The notes under the pieces: generated by a model
What the model was told of the DNA's origin: nothing
Database searches by the model: none
What the model saw: only the letters and a program-made list of their open reading frames with translations
From: Cordia subcordata
Lineage: Eukaryota > Streptophyta > Magnoliopsida > Boraginales > Cordiaceae
Direction of reading: 5' to 3'
Assembly: GCA_028554755.1 (NCBI GenBank)
Contig: JAPTOF010000017.1
Span: forward strand, 1,426,001-1,490,000
Length of the DNA stretch: 64,000 bases
In this document: one piece after another, positions 26,242-36,612 of the stretch
Layout of the letters: every line of letters begins with the position of its first letter
Numbering within the stretch: position 1 is the first letter of the stretch
Position numbers and translations under genes: made by a program

Positions 26242-27531
26242 AATGTGGTCACGAAAAAAAAAAGATTATTACGTAAAATTCTTTAGAGAATAGATCCTAC
26301 AGCTATTGATCGTAACAGATCAATGGTAGTCGAAAAGCCAGGAACAAAACCAAGTATAAATCGGCATCACAAACCATACATTTGTAGATTATGGAACTAA
26401 AACAGCATTATCTACAACTATTAAATAAAGGAGTTACTCTTTGAATCTTTAGGCCAAAGAAGAAAGATAACATAAATATAAAAAAAAATAAAAAATAAAA
26501 AATAAAATATATTTAAAAAACCCAAATAGGCGTCTTTTGGACGTAGGAGTTGAAAAATCCAAAATAATCAGATCCAAAATGAAGGAGAAGAAAACGGAAG
26601 AAAGACTGCAAAACAACAAATATAGAGAGAAAAACTCTCATTTTCATTTGTGGCCATGCAAATCAAATTCATATATGTGAGAGCAAATAAATCCAATGAG
26701 AAGCCGTGGCTTAAGATATGACTATTAGTATGCTCATGTTTGCTATAATCCAACCAAAGCCTTGGGTTTAGAGAAAGGGAGAAAAGTAAACTCAATTGGA
26801 ATTGCTAATTACTAATTTGAAAATTGAATTATTAACTACAATCTAGAATGACACAAACTATTGCAAGAAATAGAGCTTCGAGAAATTTCCTTGAGCCATT
26901 GTCAAAGGAACTTCACTCAAAAGTCTACCAGTTTTATAAAGAACTAATTCAATGATTTTCATCTGCATGAACAACTTTCTTGACAAATCAATAGGAAACA
27001 TTATGGATAGCCCTTGTGTTTCATTATAAACCAACCTGTTGGAAAAAAAGAAAGAAAAGACAATAAAAAAAGATCCAAGTAACCATCAAATCATAATAAA
27101 AAAAAGATTCAAGTGCATATGCAAAGAAGATGTTTTTAAGCATTATATATATCTCTCTTAATCTTGAATTTCAACATTTTCCAACATAGACGATCTCTGC
27201 TTAGCAATTTTTGGCATTCATCTCCTCAACATAGTACAAATCATAATTTAAATGAATGAAATCTAGACATACCAACACAAAGGATGATGAACATAGTTCA
27301 ACCATTTTCTTGATCATGGTTTAGGAGAGAGGCATCGGCTTCTGAAGGACAACATTAAATTCATGCATGAAGTTCTTTATAGCCTTTGGAGATTACGTGA
27401 TCATTTATCTATCACAACTGACCAATTTTTGCAATTAGCAAATAAGCAAACTATCATCAAACAAATTATCATTTCTTTAAGTTTAGAATAGAATACGCGA
27501 ATTGATTAAGCAACATATTATGAGGGTGTTT
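26242..27531. other. No gene seen
   Basis: AT-rich intergenic sequence. The minus-strand frame at 26568-26795 has no known motif. Confidence 0.4.
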
Positions 27532-27638
27532 AAATTTGCTTAGTTTAGGTGCTTATAAGCACCTAAAAAAGGCACTCTCTCACATACATTTTACTCTTTG
27601 TTACCTATAAGCACCAAATAAGCAAAGCAAACACTCTC
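27532..27638. repeat. Very short MITE (107 bp)
   Basis: Left end gagggtgtttaaatttgctt; the reverse complement of the right end is gagagtgtttgctttgctta. Internal inverted tgcttataagca motifs give a near-complete hairpin. It belongs to the widespread GGGTGTTTG...GCTTATAAGC class that is also present at 48178-48575. Confidence 0.6.
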
Positions 27639-27892
27639 TATGTGAAAAAATATATGTCAATATCAAAATTAAAAGGCAAAAGAAATCATGGAAGAACAGA
27701 AGACACATTTACGTAGATAACATGGAGGTAAGCCTTCGTCTGTCCCCGTCCTAACACGGGCTCTATTTTCTCTTTTTGCTGCAAATTTCTTTGAAGTAAA
27801 AACTTGGCACGGGCCATGCATCAAACTAGCTATTATCATGCTACCACAAGTGGATTCATAAACCTTCAAAAACAATAGAAGAACTATATTAA

Positions 27893-28127
27893 GGGCTTGT
27901 TTGGATTGGCTTTTTTGAGGAAAAACACTTTTTTTTTTTCCTAAAAAAAGTTACATTAAATTTGCAAGAACTATTTAATTTGGCATCCAAAAAAGCTGAA
28001 ACTCTGGAAAAAAAAAAGCTCAAGTACAGCTTTTTTTAGAAGCCAAAATTTTTAGCTTCTAAAGAAAAGCTATTTTTCAAAAGTTATTAAAAAAAGCGCT
28101 TTTGAAAAAAGCAAATCCAAACGGGCC
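27893..28127. repeat. MITE flanked by TTAA
   Basis: The terminal inverted repeats GGGCTTGTTTGGATTGGCTTTTTT and (from the right end) GGCCCGTTTGGATTTGCTTTTTT are clear. The element is flanked by TTAA on both sides, consistent with a TTA/TAA-type target duplication as in PIF/Harbinger (Tourist-like) MITEs. No coding region. It lies in a region with no host gene; 28128-28612 shows nothing further. Confidence 0.65.
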
Positions 28128-28612
28128 TTAATTCTTATGACAAACTGCTACCTAGACATGAGGGACGCATAAAAAGGGATAACCGTAAGTAGTCAATGTG
28201 CAAGCAGCCATGTGAACTGATGTAAGCCACATAAGATACTTAGTCGAAGAACTAAGCCCTAGATTAGCTAGAGTCTTACATTAGTTATAGTGGAAGAAAG
28301 AAGCAGGCACACATCACAGCTCTAGCAATAAACATTCGAATATGAAGAAGTTTAGACATGTACAAAAAATCAAGAAACTTATATTACCTATTCAGCAGGC
28401 ACAAAGATGCTTTCCAAATGTCAAATAAGCAAGTCGTTTCACCAATTTAGCAATATTCAACATTAGATCCTTGTTCTCGTGAACCAGTTGTTAATTATCC
28501 TTACCCTTTAAGAGAACTCACTGATTCCATGATGAAGTAAAGATAGGATTTTTCAAAAAGGGGCAAGGGAATTATGTTGCCAAATGTGTGCAAATTACTT
28601 TTGGAGAGAAAG

Positions 28613-30244
28613 TGTCACGCCCCAAGGACTATGAACCTTTATAGGGCATAACGTGCTGCACTCTAGAAAGGAATGACCTTTCCAAATACGTAAGGCTCTA
28701 ACTTTCAATATAACAAAGTGAAGAATCAAAACAGCTGACAATCATCAAGGTGTAATATCGGACTTCCAAATAAGAAAATAAGAGATTTTAATCTATTAAT
28801 AAGTCGCAGGTTTTACTCTAAGAAGAAACCGAAGCAACTGCAACAATTTATTCTAAAGCAAATAAAACAAAAGTTGTTTGACATTGCCCGATCAAGAGAC
28901 CTTGTTAATAATCTTCTCTAAAAGACCAAATAGCCGTGTCCCAAGTCTACTTCTCTTTCTTTGCAGCACAACAAGAAAAAAATTGCAAAGACACACAGAA
29001 ACCCATGAGAAACAGTCTCAGTAAGATGATCCTCATAATAATAAAATGATAATCTGTAAGAAAAACAAAAGTCAATTGGCTTCAAAACTTAGTCACCAAC
29101 AATTACCAAATAGTACAAATTTGGGATGACAAAACCACTCAAATAACGACCCACAATTTCTCTATAAATAATGTGGAAATTAATAAATCAAACTCAAAAG
29201 TCACACATTCAATAAGGTGGCTGTGGCTACAGACGGGTAGCACCATTCTGACGTAGTGTGGTTTGATAAGTTCAAAACCACCAAAAGCCCAAAAGGAATT
29301 CCAAATTTTATGGTAGTGCACTATCTCGATGTTATTGGTGTTTAACCCCCACCAATAATGTCATGGTTTGTAGCCACTCGAACATATCTAAACTTCACAA
29401 TTTTCAAAATATACTGAAAACCATAGGTCATACAATATTTAATCTTACTTGCTAGAACTACTACAAGATTTAATTTAATAAAATCATAAGAAAAACATCA
29501 TTTTAAAATCCTATTATGAAACTCTAATTACGAAGAGAAAGTACAAAAGAAAATAGCACAAAACAAAAAGTCACTGTTCACGTCACTGTTTCGCTATTCG
29601 TGAACAGTGCTCGCGTCATTCTTCATGATTCTAAAAGGTGATTTTCTTTTTTCTTTTTCCATTTAAAACATTGCATCCTGCGATTTACATATCAACTTGT
29701 TTATGTATTCTTTTCACATATAGCTAACAATAGGTTTGCATGAATATATACACATACATATAAACATGTTAAGGATCTTCCTATGTGCTAAATCATGCTA
29801 AAGTTTTTATTATCATCATAAATAAATTCAATGTTCATATGATCCTGACAATACGAAGTGGCACGAATGAAAAGAAGAAAAACAAATTGAGAGGTTAAAT
29901 ATCTCAAAAGTAAGGATTAACCACTTACCTCCTTTCGTTGTTTTATGAAAATCCTTTGCCTCCCAGTAAGCAAACTCACAATCTTATAACCCTAAGGTGC
30001 TATTTCTCCACAGAGTGTAAAAAGGCATTTTTCTTATATTAGGTCAAAATTTTATTTTCTTTAATAAAAAAACCTATTTTAGGTAGATCTCTCTCTTTTC
30101 ATTATTATTACTACTTTTTTTATTACTATTATTTCCCAACCATTTTGCCAATTGAGTAAGACAATTAAATTAATAAATAGAAAAATAATAACAATACTAA
30201 TATTTGTTTTCCAAACCTAACTTAAAAGATATTGGGATGTTACA
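28613..30244 (-). mobile_element. Ty3/gypsy 3' LTR (minus strand)
   Basis: On the minus strand the segment starts TGTAACATCCC (at 30244) and ends GGGGCGTGACA (at 28613), a classic plant gypsy LTR with TG..CA ends, about 1.63 kb. Immediately upstream (30245-30256, minus strand agaggagaaggc) is a polypurine tract. Gypsy integrase C-terminal sequence lies further upstream at 33.09-33.5 kb, confirming the orientation. The 5' LTR is not seen in the window. No host gene is seen inside. Confidence 0.75.
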
Positions 30245-30343
30245 GCCTTCTCCTCTAAAAAAAAAGTTTCATCCTTGAAACTACATACCTCAATCTTGGA
30301 AGAGATATGGATACTTTTCCCGAGTGTCAGCTTCTAATGCCCA

Positions 30344-30779
30344 TGTTGGTTTATAGCTTAAGTGCTAAGCCCAAGCCCATATTAAAAATAGGAAAGAGTC
30401 TTAATGAAAGTCAAAATTTTAGTTATGGTAAGAGTCTTAATTATGAGAGGATTGATAAATTAGGAAACCCTTGTCTTGGAGGAAAAGTAAGTCTCCTCTA
30501 TAAATAAGACTCTTGCATTACTTGTAAGGTACGGGTCTTGCAATAGGTCTAGGTTGAGAGTGAGAGAGATTGTAAGAACACCGTGAGGGAGGGTTTAGAC
30601 TTTTCTATCCATGTAAAAAGTCACTTGGGTTATAATACTCTTTTCTATTAGTGGAGTTTTTCGTAGATGTAGGCAAAGGGCCAAACCACATTTAATTGTG
30701 TGTATTCTTTTCTCGTTACTCGTGCTTTAATTCCGCTATGTGAGTGTGTGTTATGCGTCCTAATCCTAATGTCCTAACA
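30344..30779 (+). repeat. 5' LTR of the nested copia
   Basis: 436 bp, TGTTGG...CTAACA, with a TATA-like ctataaataag at about 30498-30508. It aligns along its full length with 32604-33039. Confidence 0.88.
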
Positions 30780-30781
30780 AG

Positions 30782-30800
30782 TGGTATCAAGAGCTAGGTT
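30782..30800 (+). promoter_or_regulatory. Primer-binding site for initiator Met-tRNA
   Basis: tggtatcaagagctaggtt matches the usual plant copia PBS TGGTATCAGAGC apart from one extra A. It lies 2 bases after the LTR end. Confidence 0.8.
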
Positions 30801-31224
30801 GGAAGGAGAAGGTTGATTTGCACCAAAAACGAAAAAAGAAACGCTGAAGAGAAGTTAAAAAAATTCACTGATCTATTGGTCACGTTTGGAGGCCTTTCTG
30901 GACGTCAATTGATGATCTGTTTATTGCTTTGTGCTTATTGCAGCAAGGAGAGTAAGCTACTAAAATTTTGCGACGATCCAATGGTCAAATTGTGAGATAC
31001 AAGTAGGTCAAATTTTGAGATACAAGTAGGTCAAGTTTTGTGAGTTTGTGGTAAAAAAATCAAATAGAAGGTTTGACCAGCATTGACCGAAGGGCTGCAG
31101 GGGTTTGACCATGTTGATCGAGGCTCTTCTCACCCTTTTCCAACGTCTTGAATCCATTTTTGGGGTCAGTTTTGCCAAATTCTTGCTAAATTGTTGAGTT
31201 TTAGCGAATTTGTGCATAAGAGCT

Positions 31225-31843
31225 ATGACGAAGACCGGTAAGAAGTTTGAAACTCCAATGTTTGATGGGAACATGAACTTCAACTTGTGGAGGAATACTA
31301 TCGAGGACCTTTTGGTGTAGTAAGGCCTTGATGAAGTGCTAGAAGAGGTGAAACCGAAAGAAGTCAACATAAGAAGTGGAAGTCCCAACAACGAAAAGCC
31401 GTAAGTACAATTCGGTTCGTATTCTGCAAACTAAATGTCATGTGATTGATGAGACAAAGGTGAGCGGTGTGTTCAAGAAGTTAAAGAATATTTATGAGTC
31501 AAAGTTGATCACCAACCAATTGTGTCTGAGGACGGAGCTCTACTCGTTCAAGATGGAAGAGGAAACCATCATCCAGGATTACATCAACAAATTCAACGAG
31601 TTAGTGGTCAAGCTCATAAGTGTTGAGGAGCCTGATAAAAGAATTACGGATGAAGAACAAGCGCTCGCACTACTATCTTCCTTGTCGAAGTCGTACAAGC
31701 CGTTCGTGCAATCAATCCTCAGTGGGAAAAAGACTCTCGAGTTGAATGAAGTGACTGCGCTTTTGAAAAAGAACGAGAGGATGTTGGGAAAAAGTAGTGT
31801 GAATAGTGGAGATCAATCATTAACCGTTGAAGGTTTGAATTAA
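31225..31843 (+). pseudogene. Copia gag (UBN2-type), frame broken
   Basis: Coding starts with ATG at 31225 (MTKTGKKFETPMFDG, the usual copia gag opening) but meets two stops after EDLLV (31318-31323). It then shifts frame and runs open from 31376 to 31843. The open part carries the UBN2 gag signature (FKKLKNIYESKLITNQLCLR, followed by EEETIIQDYINKFNELV and LLSSLSKSYKPFVQSIL). A degraded Arg/Ser-rich zinc-knuckle region follows (31850-32000). Confidence 0.8.
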
Positions 31844-32039
31844 GGGAGGAGTTCTAGAAGAGGGAATTCTTGCAGAGGTAGATCGAGATCAAAAAGCTGA
31901 GCTCGGGATGGAAAAGACGATCGACAGTACTACTACTACAGAAAAAGGGCCATATCCAACCAAGATATCCTAGATTGAGAAAGGACATGAAGAGCCTTAG
32001 ACAGTGGAGAGGAGAAGGATTATGGTGAGGACTCCGCGA

Positions 32040-32603
32040 ACCTTGTTAAGGGTGATGATAGCGATGGTAGTGAGACTATTTTGATGGCATTAAGTGGGGA
32101 CTCTAATGAAGGCTCGAAAAGGAAGAAGACTGATTGGATATTGGATTCAGTATGAATGTTTCACGTTTACAATGATAGAGCTAGTTTCGACACTTTGCTT
32201 TTGGGGAAGAAGCTTGGATACATCACTATTGAGAACAACCAGAAGATGAAGGTTACTAGCGTTAGGAGAGTTCGCTTGAGGCTTAACAATGGGAGTATCA
32301 AGACCATCTCCAATGTAAGGTATGTGCCATCTTATGTGTCCAACATAATTTCGCTGGGTAAGTTGGCATCAAGAGGGTACAAGTACATTAGTGAAGGAGA
32401 CTGCTGCCAAATGAATCGTGGAGGGAAGCTAGTTCTTGAAGGGAGAAAGAACGGGAAGCACGTGTGCTACTTGGAGGGATGTACCGCGGTGAGAGACGAA
32501 CGCGACAAGTGTGAAGAAGCTCAAGTGAAGGCTAAGAAGAAGAGTAGAGTGAAATTCTCGCCTACTATAGAGATTCTTGGCACTTCTTGCCAAGGGAGGA
32601 ATT
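32040..32603 (+). pseudogene. Copia protease / pre-integrase remnant
   Basis: After a protease-like lead-in (DWILDS-stop at about 32135-32155), the frame reads MFHVYNDRASFDTLLLGKKL and then VRYVPSYVSNIISLGKLASR, typical of copia aspartic protease followed by the pre-integrase domain. The open frame runs on into the 3' LTR, showing that the rest of pol was deleted. Confidence 0.75.
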
Positions 32604-33039
32604 TATTGGGCTATGGCTCAAGTATTAATCCCAAACCCATATTAAAAATAGGAAAGAGTCTTAATTGGAGTCAAAATTTCAGTTATGGTAAGAGTCTTAA
32701 TTATGAGAGGATTGATAGATTAGAAAACCCTTGTCTTGGAGGACAAAGAAGTCTCCTTTATAAATAGGACTATTACATTACTTGTAAGGTGTAGATCTTG
32801 CAATAGGTCTAGGTTGAAAGAGAGAGAGGGAGACGTTGTAAGAACACAGTGAGGAAGGGTTTAGACTTTTCTATTCGTGCAAAAAGTCACTTGGGTTGTA
32901 ATACTCTTTTTTATTAATGGAGTTTTTCGTAGACGTAGGCAAAGGGCCGAGCCATATTTAATTGTGCATATTCTTTTCTCGTTACTCCTATTTTAATTCC
33001 ACTGCGTGAGTGTGTGCTATGCATCCTAATTTTCTAGCA
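32604..33039 (+). repeat. 3' LTR of the nested copia
   Basis: 436 bp, the same length as the 5' LTR, with scattered substitutions. The first dinucleotide is TA instead of TG, and it ends CTAGCA. Confidence 0.88.
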
Positions 33040-33670
33040 GCCCACGTAGCCTCTCTTTCTGATCAACTTTTCGACTGGATCTTAACTTAGGGAATAACCC
33101 ATCTCCTCAAGATTTGTTCCTCGCAATCCATGATTTTCAAGGGTTCTTCATCGTAAGTCAAATATTTTCCCATATCCACTTCCTCGTGTTGTAACACATG
33201 GCTTAAATCTGGCACATATTTCCTCAATTGTAAGACATGAAAGATGTCATGCACCCCTGCGAGTGATGATGGCAAGGCAAGTCCATATGCTACCTTTCTA
33301 ACTTTTTGCAATACCTTAAATGGTCCAATATATCATGGACTTAGCTTCCCCCAACTTCCAAATCTCATGACCCTCTACTTTGGTGACACTCTTACGAGTA
33401 CATGATCCCCTATTTCAAATTTTTATTTCTTCGTCTTAGCATCATCTCAACTTTTTTGGCGATCTCGAATTGCTTTGATCCTAGCCTAAATTATCCTTAC
33501 CTTCTCTTCAGTCTCTTCAATTGGGGTCCTAAAATCTTTTTCTTGCCCAAATCCTAATATAAAGGTGTACGACACTTCCTCCCATACAGTGCTTCAAGCA
33601 GAGACATGTCAATGCTTGCTTGGTAACTATTGTTATAAGCAAATTCTACTTTGATAAGGTTATATTGATT

Positions 33671-35485
33671 GGTTGGTAAGATCAAAGAGCAAAGAAATTG
33701 AATCGGTTGATTGGCAGTGCTATTGGAGCAAACAATAAATAGTCATTTTCGTGCCATTTTAAGGGGAATCTCTTAACACTCTTTCACACCCATTAAACCT
33801 TAGTACACTCTATCACTCTTACACCCCTCACACACTTACCCACATCAATTTCCACCATAGGCAAGCTTACATTGAAAGACTAAGTAAGGATCTAGAAGGC
33901 TTTTGCAAGAGATTTGTAGAGAATAAAGCAAGAATATAGGGGAGTTTTCTATTTTTCTCTTTCTTCTTGTATTTATGATAATTGCTTAGACATATATAGG
34001 GTTGATTGCTAATTGTACTATGGGTTAAGGACTGTAAAACTTGTTTTGCCTCTATCCATACACACGAGCATTTCAATGATGGAAACCTTGCTCATTCATT
34101 CACACAGCATCAAAATGTTACTTTACGCACTATATGTCCTCTTAGTTTCCAAGTTGCCAACCATTGACGATGTGACAGTGATAATGTCAGCTTCGCCTTT
34201 CTGAATAGGTTTAACCCAACCCTGGGCCATTTCATCAAAGCTTTCAAAGCAGCACCGATGGCTAGTATTTTTTTATTTTCATCCTCGCAAAGACTTGAGA
34301 GAGACATAAAGAACTAGACGTTCTTAAGAATTGATTGGCATGTCTATCAAGTCATTGTATGGGAAGATACGAAACTATTTATCTCATTAATCGAATAACT
34401 TTTTTCAAAAATACGAGACATCTAATCATATAAATAAAGAGATCGATTCATTGATAAGAAAAAGAAAGATCATGTCTTCTTAAAACTATTCTAGATGAGG
34501 ATGAAAAAAGTCTCAACAACATATGAGCACTTATTTACATTTAAGCGAAGAGTACTTCTCGCTAATGATGCTGCTCGCTAATGTTGTCGAGCCCCAATAG
34601 TCGGAGGAGCTAAAATGGTTTTAGAAACCAGAAATAGCAAGTGCTAAGGTGATTTTGGAAAACAAAATTAATAGGTGAAATAAGGCTTAAATAGTTTTAT
34701 AGACTCCATTCAACAACAAACCACAACTTGAATTCGCATAAACTAAAAAGCTTCTAAATCACAAATGATATGCCACATTACAAGAAAGTAATCACCAACA
34801 CACTTTTATTATATCACACCCATGAAAGAGTTCATACATCCATCACACAAGGCAAGTATCATTAACCTCTTACATCCAGTAATAAACCCAAGACCATAAA
34901 CACCCAAATTACACACCTGCATTTATTCAACATAATATCAATATCCAACACTCGTATAAGGAGTTGATAGTAACTAGTTAATAACACCCTAACAAAGTTC
35001 AGCTTCGGTAGTCTATGGCCCGGTATCACATAGTCTTACTCCATGCCATCTGCGAAATAAAATGAAAGTATAAGCGAAACAAAGCTCGGTAAGTAAAACA
35101 CCCCGAGAAAAGACAAAGGCCTAATTAGAACTATCATCAAGAAACATCATAAGGAAATTCAATAACTAATTATCAAAGAAAATGTAATGGTGTATAATAT
35201 GTAAAACTAATATGACAGATAGTTGTGGCTGCTATCATGTGCAGAAGCTTGGGAAACAAAGCTGGATCTTATGGCCCAACACTAGCATTAAAAAATCCAA
35301 AATGGGTATGCATTTAATCTACTTAAAAGTGCTTTAAACTTCAGAACAAGACCTTTTCCCCTATGGTAGTTGATAATTAGTTTAACGGGGGGCAACGAGA
35401 AAAGTTAGCTAACCGGAGTAGGAAAAAAGGAGAAAATGATGAACTCTAATAGTGAAAGGTAAAACGAGATTACCAATACGAGTTC
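33671..35485. other. No intact gene; LTR-like and unrecognised fragments
   Basis: At 34110-34270 (minus strand) one frame gives ESFDEMAQGWVKPIQKGEAD and then IITVTSSMVGNLETKRT, which looks like real protein sequence but has no start and is out of frame with its surroundings; I do not recognise it. At about 35085-35110, aagctcggtaagtaaaacaccccgag resembles antisense gypsy LTR sequence. The C-terminal exons expected for the neighbouring GH31 gene are not found here. Confidence 0.4.
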
Positions 35486-36539
35486 TTAATCTTTTTCAGC
35501 TTTAGGTATCGAATCTGAGAGTTCCTTTTTCCCAAACAACCCGATTTCCAGAGTCTCTCCATCGATGCCCCAAGCATCAATCTGTTCGAAAGTATCCAGA
35601 ACAATGAGATGTAGAACTAGTATGTCCAATATTTTGAGGTACAATTAATTGAAATGGCTGATGTGCACCTTAAGGAAGTGACCTATTAACAATTGGACAT
35701 GCAAACGACGTCTTGGCCTCTCTCGTGATCCTTTAGTCTTTAAAATCCTCACAGTAAGAACTGACCACTTAAGCTCAGCAAAATATGTTGTCAAAAGATA
35801 TCCTCCCCTTGTGTATTCATATCCATCACCATTGTCTTCATAGATAATACCTTCAGCTTTACCTACAAGTTCACAGACGCCTTAGACCTGAAAGCATAGA
35901 TAGAATGTTGGGACTAGATGGTAGCTTTGACATTACACTGCAACAAGTTCAAGTTAAGAACAAAGATTGACTAGTAGGGAGTGAGTGATAGATTTATCAC
36001 CTCACCTAAAAGCTTAAACTTGTAGAAAGAGTATCAGTGCATGTGATTTGTTCAGATTTTTTTTCTCTCTTTTTTTTGAAGAAGTTTGCACAAGGATTAT
36101 TTTAATATTTTTAAATGGGTAGCATAACGTTTGCACCAGGCAGGGTGCAGAGACCTAGGAACAAATTCAAGCGATTACTAGCAAGTGCAGCCTGCAACCC
36201 GAATTAAGACTCTTTGGTTTCTAAGTTCTAATACCATGATAGATTTACCACCTCATCTAAAAGTTCAAACTTGTAGAGAGAATATTAGTATATTTATTTA
36301 TTGTATGAACTAGGAGGAAAGCCAAAAATGTTAGCAACAGCAATGTCAAATTTCCAAGTCATATATTGTTTCAAAGCAAATAAAATTGGGCTAAAAGAAA
36401 AGAGTATATTAATGGACCTGAAGTATAGAAAGAAAGATTCTATTATTTGTGGTGAAGTTCAGACACAACAGAAGTTTTGAACTGAATGAAAGCTATATGC
36501 ACTCTTTTAGCCCAACTTTTCTAAAAGGTAGAATTAAGG

Positions 36540-36612
36540 AATAGCTCAAGTGGTTGACACTATCCCCTCCCAGGTGTGACGTCTTAGGTTCAATCCTATG
36601 GGGATGGGGTTT
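36540..36612 (+). repeat. tRNA-derived SINE head in a GH31 intron
   Basis: tagctcaagtggttgacac (A-box-like) and ttaggttcaatcctat (B-box-like) lie about 35 bases apart, as in an RNA polymerase III promoter. The stretch does not fold into a complete tRNA. It sits in the intron between exons 15 and 16. Confidence 0.5.

Larger units (their letters stand above)
30344..33039 (+). mobile_element. Internally deleted Ty1/copia element (2.7 kb) nested in gypsy
   Basis: It has two 436-bp LTRs (30344-30779 and 32604-33039), a Met-tRNA primer-binding site and a polypurine tract (ccaagggaggaa, about 32590-32601). The internal region is only about 1.8 kb and holds gag plus a protease/pre-integrase remnant. 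Integrase core, reverse transcriptase and RNase H are missing, so it cannot transpose by itself. The 3' LTR start is mutated (TA for TG). The 5-bp target duplication is intact. Confidence 0.88.
30339..33044. repeat. 5-bp target-site duplication GCCCA around the nested copia
   Basis: GCCCA occurs at 30339-30343 just before the copia TGTTGG start and again at 33040-33044 just after its CTAGCA end. Removing the element and one copy restores a continuous gypsy sequence (cttctaatGCCCAcgtagcc). Confidence 0.85.
30245..33670 (-). pseudogene. Ty3/gypsy polyprotein 3' end, split by a nested copia element
   Basis: Interior of the gypsy element, present as 30245-30343 and 33040-33670. The right part encodes, on the minus strand, KVRKVAYGLALPSSLAGVHD followed by FHVLQLRKYVPDLSHVL and a D-x-EEPLKIMD-like block (33311-33087). 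This is the conserved tail of plant gypsy integrases. Upstream frames (FEIGDHVLVRVSP, MRFGSWGKLSP) are interrupted by stops. The copia element at 30344-33039 separates this tail from the polypurine tract and LTR. Upstream gag, protease, RT and 5' LTR are absent: homology ends near 33670. Confidence 0.75.

Noticed and set aside
27669..27875. 68-codon minus-strand frame with an acceptor-like start
   Set aside because: It looked like an exon (KKFAAKRENRARVRTG), but no partner exon or known motif could be found.
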